DNA of 64,000 nucleotides, taken from positions 248,001 through 312,000 of the forward strand of contig NZ_LN651335.1 in assembly GCF_000826145.2 (NCBI RefSeq), written 5' to 3'. Source of the DNA: Sporosarcina koreensis. Lineage in GTDB: Bacteria; Bacillota; Bacilli; Bacillales_A; Planococcaceae. The notes beneath the pieces were generated by a model that saw nothing but the letters and a program-made list of their open reading frames with translations, did no database searches and was not told the DNA's origin. Positions within the stretch are counted from its first letter, which is position 1; each line of letters begins with the position of its first letter. The translations under genes and the position numbers were made by a program. This document shows positions 26,133 through 33,907 of this stretch, one piece after another.

Positions 26133-26926
26133 TGCAGAAAATGATCTTCGGCCGATATCTGCCGGGCAACTCCTTCACCCATCGGCTGGATCCCCGTTCC
26201 AAGCTGGTCTTCGTCTTCCTGTTCATCGTAGCGGTGTTCCTGGCGAACAACACAGTGACGTATGCCATCCTGCTGGTCTTCACGCTGCTGGTGATTGCAG
26301 TCTCAAAGATCCGCCTGCCCTTCCTGCTCGGCGGGCTGAAGCCGATTCTGTTCCTTGTGGTGTTCACTCTGTTCATGCACCTGTTTCTGACAAGGGAAGG
26401 GGCTGTCCTGGTCGAGTGGAAATTCATCAAGATCTACGAAGAGGGGCTGCGGCAGGGGATCTACATATCGCTGAGGTTCCTGATTCTCGTCCTGATGACG
26501 ACCGTGCTGACACTGACGACGTCACCGATCTCCATCACGGATGGGGTGGAGACACTGCTGAATCCGCTGAAAGCCGTAAAACTGCCTGTCCATGAGCTCG
26601 CCATGATGATGTCGATCGCCCTCCGGTTCATCCCGACCTTGATGGACGAAACAGACAAGATCCTGAAAGCGCAGCTCGCCCGGGGCTCGGATATCAGTTC
26701 GGGAACCATCCAGCAGCGCATCAAAGCTGTCATCCCGCTCCTCGTGCCCCTGTTCGTCAGTGCATTCAAGCGGGCGGAGGACCTGGCGGTGGCGATGGAA
26801 GTAAGAGGGTACCGTGGTGGCGAAGGACGCACCCGGTTCCGCAAACTGCACTGGCAGGCAGGCGATACGGCCGTCATGATCGTTTTTGCCCTGCTATGCG
26901 CCGTATTGGTGTATTTCAGAGCATGA
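26129..26926 (+). CDS. ecfT: energy-coupling factor transporter transmembrane protein EcfT
   Basis: EcfT is the membrane scaffold that joins the two ATPases to a substrate-binding S component. The 265-residue protein has several hydrophobic spans (for example LVFVFLFIVAVFLANNTVTY). The two coupling-helix motifs that contact the ATPases are present as ARG (AQLARGSD) and VRG (MEVRGYRGG). It starts at an ATGA overlap with ecfA2. No S-component gene is adjacent, as expected for a shared module. Confidence 0.95.
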   Translation: MMQKMIFGRYLPGNSFTHRLDPRSKLVFVFLFIVAVFLANNTVTYAILLVFTLLVIAVSKIRLPFLLGGLKPILFLVVFTLFMHLFLTREGAVLVEWKFIKIYEEGLRQGIYISLRFLILVLMTTVLTLTTSPISITDGVETLLNPLKAVKLPVHELAMMMSIALRFIPTLMDETDKILKAQLARGSDISSGTIQQRIKAVIPLLVPLFVSAFKRAEDLAVAMEVRGYRGGEGRTRFRKLHWQAGDTAVMIVFALLCAVLVYFRA

Positions 26927-26939
26927 GGAGGAGGAACAT

Positions 26940-27686
26940 ATGAATCGTATCAAGGCGACTGTCGCGTACGACGGCACCCTGTTCTCGGGGTATCAGTCGC
27001 AGCCGGGCAAGCGGACCGTCCAGTCGGATATCGATAAGGCCCTGCGCAAACTGCATAAGGACGATTCGGTGTACAGTGTCGCAAGCGGCCGGACGGATGC
27101 CGGCGTCCATGCATGGGGGCAGGTGATCCACTTCGATACACCGCTGTCCCTCGAGGATGACCGGTGGGTGATGGCATTGAACGTACTGCTGCCGAAAGAC
27201 ATCCGTGTCATTGATGCCGCCGTGGTGCCAGAAGAGTTCCACGCGCGCTATTCCGCAACAGGCAAGACGTATCAGTACCGCTGGACGCGGACGGCGATCC
27301 AGAGTCCGTTCGAGCGGAACTATGCCGTCCATCTCGGCAAGTGGAATCCCGACGCGGCGCGGATGCGCGAAGGGGCTGCCCGTCTTCTGGGCACGCATGA
27401 TTTCTCGAGCTTCTGTTCATCCAAGACCGCGACGTCTTCGAAAGTGAGGACCATCCGGAAACTTGAGATCGAGGAGCAGGGCGACCAACTGCTCATGACG
27501 GTTGAGGGAGACGGGTTCCTGTACAACATGGTCCGGACGATTGCGGGCGTGCTATATGCAGTCGGGATCGGCTGGGACGAGCCCCATCACGTCACTGAGA
27601 TCCTCGAGGCGCGCGACCGGAAACAGGCGGGCAAAACTGCACCGGCACACGGTTTGTATCTGATGAACGTAACGTACGGGGAATAA
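26940..27686 (+). CDS. truA: tRNA pseudouridine synthase A
   Basis: TruA converts uridines 38-40 in the anticodon arm of tRNAs to pseudouridine. The 248-residue protein carries the catalytic aspartate Asp53 in SGRTDAGVHA. The ATG at 26940 follows GAGGAGGAGG at 26926-26935; the upstream open frame overlaps ecfT and is not conserved. rplM follows after a 170-bp leader. Confidence 0.96.
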   Translation: MNRIKATVAYDGTLFSGYQSQPGKRTVQSDIDKALRKLHKDDSVYSVASGRTDAGVHAWGQVIHFDTPLSLEDDRWVMALNVLLPKDIRVIDAAVVPEEFHARYSATGKTYQYRWTRTAIQSPFERNYAVHLGKWNPDAARMREGAARLLGTHDFSSFCSSKTATSSKVRTIRKLEIEEQGDQLLMTVEGDGFLYNMVRTIAGVLYAVGIGWDEPHHVTEILEARDRKQAGKTAPAHGLYLMNVTYGE

Positions 27687-27718
27687 GCAACTTTTCCAGG
27701 TGTTTTATGCAAATTCTC

Positions 27719-27747
27719 TTGACTTCGCTGGGGATAACCGGTAAGAT
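27719..27747 (+). promoter_or_regulatory. probable sigma-A promoter of rplM-rpsI
   Basis: TTGACT (27719-27724), a 17-bp spacer and TAAGAT (27742-27747) lie in the truA-rplM spacer, about 110 bp before the rplM start. Confidence 0.7.
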
Positions 27748-27754
27748 AATCAAT

Positions 27755-27845
27755 GGTATTTCAATAACCCCACAAAAAAGCCCCGAAACTTTATTTGTGT
27801 TCAAGGGATAGAGAAAACGGAACAGACTGAAACCTAATTTAGGAG
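27755..27845 (+). promoter_or_regulatory. rplM leader region, candidate L13 leader
   Basis: About 100 untranslated bases lie between the promoter and rplM. The segment AATAACCCCAC...AGCCCCG with a later AAGGGAT can pair. Firmicutes carry an L13 leader RNA at this position that mediates autoregulation. The position fits, but I could not verify the consensus fold by eye. Confidence 0.4.
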
Positions 27846-27856
27846 GAACTGAAACT

Positions 27857-28294
27857 ATGCGTACAACATTCATGGCTAAAGGCCACGAAGTAGAGCGTAA
27901 ATGGCTCGTTGTCGATGCTGAAGGACAGACGCTTGGCCGTCTTGCTTCAGAAGTCGCTTCACTGCTTCGCGGTAAACATAAACCGACTTTCACACCACAC
28001 GTGGACACTGGTGATCACGTGATCATCATCAACGCTGAAAAGATCCAGCTGACAGGAAACAAACTGAAAGACAAGAAATACTACCGTCACTCAGGATACA
28101 CAGGCAGCATCAAGTCGCGTACAGCACTTGAAATGCGCACGAACTATCCGACTAAGATGCTCGAACTGGCTATCAAAGGCATGCTTCCAAAAGGACCGCT
28201 TGGCCGTCAGACAGCGAAGAAACTTCATGTATTCGCAGGCGCGGAGCATACTCATGCAGCACAAAAACCTGAAGCATACGAGCTTCGCGGGTAA
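27857..28294 (+). CDS. rplM: 50S ribosomal protein L13
   Basis: L13 (145 residues) is an early-assembly 50S protein. The protein begins [20 protein letters not shown] and has [19 protein letters not shown] near its end, the same length as in B. subtilis. TTAGGAGGAACTG precedes the ATG. It is cotranscribed with rpsI. Confidence 0.98.
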   Translation: MRTTFMAKGHEVERKWLVVDAEGQTLGRLASEVASLLRGKHKPTFTPHVDTGDHVIIINAEKIQLTGNKLKDKKYYRHSGYTGSIKSRTALEMRTNYPTKMLELAIKGMLPKGPLGRQTAKKLHVFAGAEHTHAAQKPEAYELRG

Positions 28295-28314
28295 TTAAAG
28301 AGGAGGAAACACTT

Positions 28315-28707
28315 TTGGCACAAGTACAATATATCGGCACTGGCCGACGTAAAAGTTCAACAGCACGTGTACGTTTGGTACCTGGTGAAGGCAAGATCAT
28401 CATCAACAAGCGTGACGCAGAAGACTACGTACCATTCGAAACACTTCGCAATGTCATCAAGCAGCCGCTTGTTGCGACAAACACATTGGGAAGCTACGAC
28501 ATCCACGTTAACGTAAGTGGCGGCGGATACACAGGACAAGCCGGCGCAATCCGTCACGGCGTTGCCCGTGCATTGCTCACAGTAGACCCTGACTTCCGTC
28601 CGGCCTTGAAATCAGCCGGTCTCCTCACACGTGACCCACGTATGAAGGAACGTAAGAAATACGGTCTCAAAGGCGCACGTCGCGCACCACAATTCTCGAA
28701 GCGTTAA
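28315..28707 (+). CDS. rpsI: 30S ribosomal protein S9
   Basis: S9 (130 residues) reaches the P-site tRNA with its basic C-terminal tail ([11 protein letters not shown]). It begins [20 protein letters not shown] at a TTG start with GAGGAGG about 8 bp upstream. A strong terminator follows 16 bp after the stop codon. Confidence 0.98.
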   Translation: MAQVQYIGTGRRKSSTARVRLVPGEGKIIINKRDAEDYVPFETLRNVIKQPLVATNTLGSYDIHVNVSGGGYTGQAGAIRHGVARALLTVDPDFRPALKSAGLLTRDPRMKERKKYGLKGARRAPQFSKR

Positions 28708-28723
28708 TCATATGCATATGCAG

Positions 28724-28759
28724 CCCCCTTCCCGGCAGAGCCGGGGAGGGGGTTTTTTT
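28724..28759 (+). terminator. terminator of rplM-rpsI
   Basis: The 13-bp arms CCCCCTTCCCGGC (28724-28736) and GCCGGGGAGGGGG (28740-28752) enclose a three-base loop and are followed by TTTTTTT. Confidence 0.95.
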
Positions 28760-28767
28760 GTATCGAT

Positions 28768-29095
28768 AAAGTGTGCAGGGAGAGGGCGCTTAATTGCATG
28801 AAGGCGTTGGTCGCTGGTTGATTCGTGCAGAAAGAGGGTGCTTAATTGCACGAAGGCGCTGGTTGCCGGAGGCTTCGTGCAGAAAGAGTGCGCTTAATTG
28901 CACGAAGGCGCTGGTTGCCGGAGGCTTCGTGCAGAAAGAGAGTGCTTAATTGCACGAAGGCGCTGGTCGCCGGAGGCTTCATGCAGAAAGAGAGTGCTTA
29001 ATTGCACGAAGGCACTGGTCATCGAAGGCTTCATGCAGAAAGAGTGCGCTTAATTGCACAAAGGGGTAGATTACTGGTAGCTTCATACAAAAAGA
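28768..29095. repeat. tandem array B, six copies of a 52-bp unit
   Basis: GCTTAATTGCA starts at 28788, 28840, 28892, 28944, 28996 and 29048, an exact 52-bp period. Each unit contains TGCACGAAG and, about 17 bases later, its reverse complement CTTCGTGCA, so each can form a hairpin. The central three copies are nearly identical; the outer ones have decayed. The array starts within 10 bp of the rpsI terminator and holds no plausible gene. Confidence 0.9.
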
Positions 29096-29147
29096 AGACA
29101 GGTAGTTGTATGTTTACTTTCACATGAGACATCATGACATATAAATA

Positions 29148-29180
29148 GCATGCGACCAGTTAATAAAACTGGTCGCATGC
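29148..29180 (-). terminator. terminator of the NERD-domain gene
   Basis: GCATGCGACCAGTT (29148-29161) and AACTGGTCGCATGC (29167-29180) form a perfect 14-bp stem with a five-base loop. On the minus strand it lies 16 bp after the stop codon of the NERD gene and is followed by TATTTATAT. Confidence 0.7.
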
Positions 29181-29195
29181 CTAATAGGAACGTCC

Positions 29196-30125
29196 TTATG
29201 AGTCGTCTCTGACTTCGTAATACCGGTGCTTGCGGCCGCCGCAAGGAGTGAAATTTCGTTTCAATGTTTGCCGGATGATGCTTGGCGATTCAAACACCGC
29301 ACACCATTCATGCACGCGCGCCGTGGTGATCCGGTCTTCCGGGAACAGCAGGGCCAGCTCGCGGACACTCCGCAGGATGCCGTGTTCGGCGGGCTCTCCC
29401 CAGGTACAACCCGGGCAGCTCAGCGTGCGCTGGCCGACCCTGATCATGAAAGCGGAGCAGCGCGGACACGCAATTCCTTTCCGGCATTTGTCCCGCGTAT
29501 AGGCGGGCAGCCGGGGCATCGGCCGGTCGGTCCGGCTGAGCGCCCGCAGCCGTCCGGCCAGCTCCTGGTGCGCTCGGCCGAGGACGGAAGGCGCCAGGTC
29601 AAGCCGGGCGAGGAACCGTTCCAGCTGGCCGGGCAGTACGATCGGAGAGTCCGTGGGCGCGTGGTACAGTGCGAAATGCGGATGAACGAAGACAATATAT
29701 CCTGTCACGGGCAACCCGGCCTTCCAGGTTTTCATCAGGCCTTGCAGCAAAGTCCTGCTGCGGCTCAGCTGGTGCAGCGGATTGAGGATTTCCTGACCGG
29801 TGGTGAGCAGCCGGAATGCTCCGTCCTCATACACGTAGTCGCCTTCATAGTTCTTCACTTCGAACAGCAGGATCCCTTTTTCTAAAATCAATAATGAATC
29901 GATCTGGAATGCGGACTGGGCATGCTCCAGATACAGATCATGCTGCACGATGACATCGCCGCGAAGCTTTGCGGTCAGCCGCCCGAACATCTCTTCGCCG
30001 GCGTTCCCTTTCGACAGGCGGGCTGCACGCCGCAGTCCGTCCTCCGGGAGCACCCCGCGGATCCGCAGCTGTTCCAGCAACCGCAATTCTGTCGCGGCGC
30101 CGCTGCGTTCAATTGGTTTTATCAA
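29196..30125 (-). CDS. NERD-domain protein with zinc-ribbon-like C-terminal part
   Basis: The 309-residue protein has a NERD (nuclease-related) domain at about 38-155. The GNAGEE motif begins at residue 40 and the putative catalytic residues Asp76 and Glu89-x-Lys91 (FEVKNYEG) are present. The C-terminal third has CRKGIACPRC and CPGC, a likely zinc ribbon, followed by a segment that may be a small helix-turn-helix. The start is TTG with AAAAGGAG about 9 bp upstream. The substrate is unknown. It is a single gene, convergent with the ribosomal unit, so its role cannot be read from its neighbours. Confidence 0.8.
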   Translation of the reverse strand: MIKPIERSGAATELRLLEQLRIRGVLPEDGLRRAARLSKGNAGEEMFGRLTAKLRGDVIVQHDLYLEHAQSAFQIDSLLILEKGILLFEVKNYEGDYVYEDGAFRLLTTGQEILNPLHQLSRSRTLLQGLMKTWKAGLPVTGYIVFVHPHFALYHAPTDSPIVLPGQLERFLARLDLAPSVLGRAHQELAGRLRALSRTDRPMPRLPAYTRDKCRKGIACPRCSAFMIRVGQRTLSCPGCTWGEPAEHGILRSVRELALLFPEDRITTARVHEWCAVFESPSIIRQTLKRNFTPCGGRKHRYYEVRDDS

Positions 30126-30466
30126 CTTTGATAGACTCCTTTTCCATCAGATAGTATAGCCGGCTGGCATCATCCGCGCTAAAGAGCTGGCGGAACAGCC
30201 TATGATGCAATACGGACGAGAGAGAAGAGAATGATGAGGGGGAACTTCCGCGGCAGAGCCGCCGGGGACGGAACCAGGGGAAGAGGTTCCTGCTCCCTGA
30301 GTTCGACAGCGACGCGCAATAGTCCTGCCTGCGCACTACCACGGGCAGGAAACCGTACCGCCTCCCGAACGTCCCTTACAGGAGAGACCGCTTTCCAGAC
30401 ATAGGGCGTCACCAAACAGGGAAGACAACCCCTGACTGAACAATTACTGCAACAGGAGGAACCACC
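30126..30466 (+). promoter_or_regulatory. GC-rich structured leader before the MscS genes
   Basis: This 341-bp spacer has no gene. It contains three successive hairpins: GCGGC-AGA-GCCGC near 30250, GGAACC with GGTTCC near 30269-30293, and CCTGCC with GGCAGG near 30322-30350. The segment runs up to the ribosome-binding site of the first mscS gene. A cis-acting RNA is possible. I compared it mentally with the ydaO (c-di-AMP) class and did not find its conserved blocks in order. Confidence 0.4.
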
Positions 30467-31714
30467 ATGACCATTATCCGCAGCCGCCTGCTCGCCTACG
30501 GGGTCGACGCAGCCTGGGCAGAGCTCCTGGCGTTCGTCATCCTGATCGGCGGCATTGCACTCGTCTGCCTGATTGCAAATTTCATCACACAGAAAATACT
30601 GGTCCGCCTGGTGACCCATATTTTGCGCAAGCACCGTTACCGGTGGGATGAGTACCTGCTGCGGCGCAAAGTGTTTCGCGTGCTGTCGCATCTGGTGCCG
30701 GCGATGATCATCTACTGGTCCGCGGCCGCCTTCCCGACGTACCGGAAGGCGATCGAGACGGCGGCATTGACGTATCTTGTCGCAGTGACACTCGTGGCGA
30801 TCAGCCGCCTGCTCAGCGTCCTGAATGATATATACCAGACGTATGACATCTCCAAGACGAAGCCGATCAAAGGCTATATCCAGGTCGCAAAACTCGTGGT
30901 CATCATTGTAGGGATCATCACTATCATCGCCCGGTGGATGGGGGAGAGTCCGGCCATCCTGCTGAGCGGGATCGCCGGGCTGTCCGCCGTGTTCCTGCTC
31001 GTGTTCCGGGACTCGCTGCTCGGCCTTGTTGCCGGTATCCAGCTGTCCGCAAACGACATGGTGCGTGTGGGAGACTGGATCGAGATGCCGAATTACGAGG
31101 CGAACGGGGAAGTGATCGATATTTCGCTGAACACCGTCATGGTGCAGAATTTCGACCGCACGGTGACAATGATCCCAAGTTACGCGCTGATCTCCAGCTC
31201 CTTCAAGAACTGGCGGGGGATGCTCGAGTCGGGCGGCCGCCGGCTGATGCGTTCGCTACACATCGACATGACGAGCATCCGGTTCTGCACGCCGGACATG
31301 ATCGACCGGTTCCGGCAGATTGACATCCTGACAGATTATATTGAAAGCCGCGAGAAGGAAATAAACGCATACAACGACGCACACGGCATCCAGGACGGCA
31401 CGAGCATCAACGGACGTGCCCTGACCAATATCGGCGTGTTCCGTGTCTACATCATCCAGTACTTGCGCAACCATCCGGACATTGACCAGGAGGCACCCCT
31501 CATCGCGCGTCAGCTCGCATCGGGCAAAGACGGGCTGCCGATCGAAATTTATGCATTCGCCAAGACGACGGAGTTTGCCGTCTATGAGACGATCCAGGCA
31601 GATATTTTCGATCATCTCTTTGCAGTCATCGGCGATTTCGGCCTGGAGCTGTTCCAGAGCCCAACCGGCCGCGATCTGAAACAGATTAGCCCGTCTGCGA
31701 CGGACATGGAATAA
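30467..31714 (+). CDS. mechanosensitive channel, MscS family (YbdG-like)
   Basis: The 415-residue membrane protein belongs to the MscS family and has the length and layout of the E. coli miniconductance channel YbdG. About five transmembrane spans come first. The pore helix is around PAILLSGIAGLSAVFLLVFR, followed by the SLLGLVAGIQLSANDMVRVGDWIE cytoplasmic beta domain entry. Such channels release solutes on hypo-osmotic shock. CAGGAGG precedes the ATG. A second MscS gene follows after 107 bp. Confidence 0.85.
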   Translation: MTIIRSRLLAYGVDAAWAELLAFVILIGGIALVCLIANFITQKILVRLVTHILRKHRYRWDEYLLRRKVFRVLSHLVPAMIIYWSAAAFPTYRKAIETAALTYLVAVTLVAISRLLSVLNDIYQTYDISKTKPIKGYIQVAKLVVIIVGIITIIARWMGESPAILLSGIAGLSAVFLLVFRDSLLGLVAGIQLSANDMVRVGDWIEMPNYEANGEVIDISLNTVMVQNFDRTVTMIPSYALISSSFKNWRGMLESGGRRLMRSLHIDMTSIRFCTPDMIDRFRQIDILTDYIESREKEINAYNDAHGIQDGTSINGRALTNIGVFRVYIIQYLRNHPDIDQEAPLIARQLASGKDGLPIEIYAFAKTTEFAVYETIQADIFDHLFAVIGDFGLELFQSPTGRDLKQISPSATDME

Positions 31715-31821
31715 AGGCGGCTTGACGGGAAGCACCGCTGCGGCCTATCACTTGAAACGGCATGCCTCCGTGCGTTATGCTGATAAAATGCACTCACCAG
31801 CATGGGAGGTACCTGAAACAA

Positions 31822-32655
31822 ATGGAACTATTCGGATATGAAATCCCCATTAATATGGAAAAGCTGCTGCAAACAGCAGGCAAGGTCGGCATCCTGATCG
31901 TCGTCTTCGCCATCGCCGTGCCGCTCGGCAAGAAAATCCTCAGCGCGACCATACAGAAAATGTCGCTGTCCCGGAAAACGAAACCGGGTCGCGTGAAAAC
32001 ACTCGATAAGCTGCTCGTCAACATCTTCTCCTACGTGGCGATCTTCATATTCATCGGCACGCTGCTGTCGATACTCGGTGTCAATATCGGACCGCTGATC
32101 GCCGGCGCCGGTGTCGTCGGCCTGGCTATCGGGTTCGGGGCGCAGGGGCTTGTCAGCGACGTTGTCACCGGGTTCTTCATCCTGCTGGAGCAGCAGATGG
32201 AGGTGGATGAATACGTCACAGTGGCGGGGATTGACGGCGTCGTCGAGGAGATCGGACTTCGCACGACGAAAATCCGTTCCTTCGATGGGACACTGAACTA
32301 CCTGCCGAACCGGATCATCGAGAACGTCGCCAACCATTCGCGCGGTCACATGCGGGCGCTCGTCGATATCGGGATCAGTTACTACAACGATGTGGATCGG
32401 GCGATCGGCGTCCTGGAACAGCTCTGTGATGAATTCCAGAAGGACGAACGCTTCAAGGACGGCCCGAACGCAATCGGTGTCCAGACGATACAGGGGACCG
32501 ACGTCGTCCTGCGTGTCATCGGGCAGGTCGAAAACGGTCTGCAGTGGGAGTGTGAGCGCGACCTGCTGAAAGCCATGAAGATTGCATTCGACGAAGCCGG
32601 CATCGAACTGCCGCTCAACTATCAAGTCATCCACAAATCAGAGGAACTGGGCTGA
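31822..32655 (+). CDS. small mechanosensitive channel, MscS family (YkuT-like)
   Basis: The 277-residue protein has the three-span core of MscS. The pore-lining helix is glycine- and alanine-rich (GPLIAGAGVVGLAIGFGAQ), followed by the conserved GLVSDVVTGFFILLEQQMEVDEYV segment. The start at 31822 is chosen because GGGAGGT lies 11-17 bp upstream; the frame is open 20 codons further without similarity. It resembles B. subtilis YkuT in size. Paired with the preceding channel, it suggests a role in osmotic downshift. Confidence 0.88.
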   Translation: MELFGYEIPINMEKLLQTAGKVGILIVVFAIAVPLGKKILSATIQKMSLSRKTKPGRVKTLDKLLVNIFSYVAIFIFIGTLLSILGVNIGPLIAGAGVVGLAIGFGAQGLVSDVVTGFFILLEQQMEVDEYVTVAGIDGVVEEIGLRTTKIRSFDGTLNYLPNRIIENVANHSRGHMRALVDIGISYYNDVDRAIGVLEQLCDEFQKDERFKDGPNAIGVQTIQGTDVVLRVIGQVENGLQWECERDLLKAMKIAFDEAGIELPLNYQVIHKSEELG

Positions 32656-32719
32656 TGCATGGACGGATCCGCCGTTTCCGGATAGAATACGGATATTGAC
32701 GTACAGGAGGCGTATGTAC

Positions 32720-33016
32720 ATGAAGGAAATCACAGCTGGCGAGCTTGAAACGAAATTGGAAGAAGGACAGCAGGTCAACATGATCGACGTGCGGGAAGCT
32801 GACGAAATCGCAACCGGCAAAATCACCGGTGCTGTCCATATCCCGCTCGGGGAGATCCCTGCCCGGATGGAGGAGCTCGATAAGTCGAAGCCGTATACGA
32901 TCATCTGCCGGTCAGGCGGACGCAGCGGCCGGGCAGCTGAGTTTCTGGAAGAACAGGGCTACGATGTCACCAACATGACAGGCGGCATGCTGAGCTGGCA
33001 GGGGCCGATCGAATAA
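32720..33016 (+). CDS. single-domain rhodanese-like sulfurtransferase
   Basis: The 98-residue protein is one rhodanese domain. The active-site loop CRSGGRSG places the sulfur-carrying cysteine at 63. The domain starts with VNMIDVREADEI and ends GYDVTNMTGGMLSWQG. The ATG at 32720 has GGAGG 9 bp upstream; another ATG 6 bp earlier would be too close. It is a small cytoplasmic persulfide carrier; its acceptor is unknown. Confidence 0.9.
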   Translation: MKEITAGELETKLEEGQQVNMIDVREADEIATGKITGAVHIPLGEIPARMEELDKSKPYTIICRSGGRSGRAAEFLEEQGYDVTNMTGGMLSWQGPIE

Positions 33017-33024
33017 GTCAGGAG

Positions 33025-33058
33025 AAGACGTTTCCCGTAACAGGGAGACGTCTTTTTG
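33025..33058 (+). terminator. terminator after the rhodanese gene
   Basis: AAGACGTTTCCC (33025-33036) pairs with GGGAGACGTCTT (33043-33054) with one G-T pair and a six-base loop, followed by a T-run. Confidence 0.85.
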
Positions 33059-33113
33059 CTTGGTCATACCGCGGACGTCCCCTGCGTATAGTGGATGAAA
33101 AAGGCGGTGTCCT

Positions 33114-33827
33114 ATGAAACGTGTTCTCATTATCGGCTTATTGTTGTTCTGTTCACTGGGTGTGGTATGGATGGGCGTCAGAGCATCAGACCGGGCGTTC
33201 TTCATGCCTGCGGAACTTGCAGGGGTGAAGGTGCTGCTGGATGCGGGTCATGGCGGGGAGGATGGCGGCGCCTCGACAGACGAACTGATCGAAAGCGATA
33301 TTACCCTGACCATTTCGAAAGAGGTCGAGAAACGGCTGAAGCAGAAAGGCGCAACAGTCGTCATGACGCGTACGAAAGCGGGCGACGCGATCGGTGAGCA
33401 TGCGCCGGACCGGAAATTCAGTTCCCTGCGTGACCGGAAGTTCGAAGATTTGAAGATGCGTGTCAAACTGGCGGAGACGGAAGAGCCGGATCTGTTCGTC
33501 AGCATCCACGTCAATGCCATCCCGCAGACCCAGTGGCGGGGCGCGCAGGTGTTCTACCATCCGGAAGGCCATGAAGGCGGAGAGGCGCTTGCCAAGTCGA
33601 TCCAGGGCGCATTCCGGGATGGCCTGAAGAACACGGATCGTGAAGCCATGAAAATCAAAGGTATCTATTTACTGAAGAATATCCAGACCCCTTCGGTCAT
33701 CGTGGAAACGGGCTTCATCTCCAATCCGGAAGAGCACAAGCTTCTCGCGGATCCGGCGTACCGTAAAAAGGTGGCAGATGCGATTGTCGACGGGATTGTC
33801 CGGCATCAGTCGATGGAAGTGAACTGA
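33114..33827 (+). CDS. cwlD: N-acetylmuramoyl-L-alanine amidase CwlD
   Basis: CwlD removes the peptide from muramic acid during formation of muramic delta-lactam in the spore cortex. The 237-residue protein starts with a hydrophobic N-terminal signal or anchor (residues 2-22) and is an Amidase_3 enzyme. Zinc ligands are His46 (DAGHGG), Glu60 and His132 (SIHVNA), and the catalytic glutamate is Glu198 (VETGF). It heads the cwlD-salA-gerD-kbaA-pdaB order known from B. subtilis. AAGGCGGTG is a modest ribosome-binding site. Confidence 0.92.
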   Translation: MKRVLIIGLLLFCSLGVVWMGVRASDRAFFMPAELAGVKVLLDAGHGGEDGGASTDELIESDITLTISKEVEKRLKQKGATVVMTRTKAGDAIGEHAPDRKFSSLRDRKFEDLKMRVKLAETEEPDLFVSIHVNAIPQTQWRGAQVFYHPEGHEGGEALAKSIQGAFRDGLKNTDREAMKIKGIYLLKNIQTPSVIVETGFISNPEEHKLLADPAYRKKVADAIVDGIVRHQSMEVN

Positions 33828-33840
33828 AGAGCCGAACGCC

Positions 33841-33868
33841 TTACGCATCCGGACGATTGTGCTATACT
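33841..33868 (+). promoter_or_regulatory. possible extended -10 promoter of salA
   Basis: TATACT (33863-33868) is preceded by TGC, an extended -10 form, with a poor -35 TTACGC (33841-33846) at 16 bp. Confidence 0.45.
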
Positions 33869-33907
33869 TGGGGGTGAATGTACTAAACCTCTAAGGAGTG
33901 TTCCGTT

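Noticed and set aside
26886..26939. N-terminal extension of truA
   Set aside because: It overlaps ecfT, and the proper ribosome-binding site lies after it.
28768..29095. Array B as a CRISPR locus
   Set aside because: The whole 52-bp unit is repeated, including the part that would be the spacer, and no cas gene is nearby.
29226..29885. A 219-codon frame opposite the NERD gene
   Set aside because: It has no motif, while the minus-strand frame has a clear NERD domain, start site and terminator.
30126..30466. ydaO (cyclic di-AMP) riboswitch before the MscS genes
   Set aside because: The GGACGGAACC and CCCGAAC pieces are suggestive, but the GGGUGAAUC-like and CAGCUAACC-like blocks are not present in order, so I only report a structured leader.
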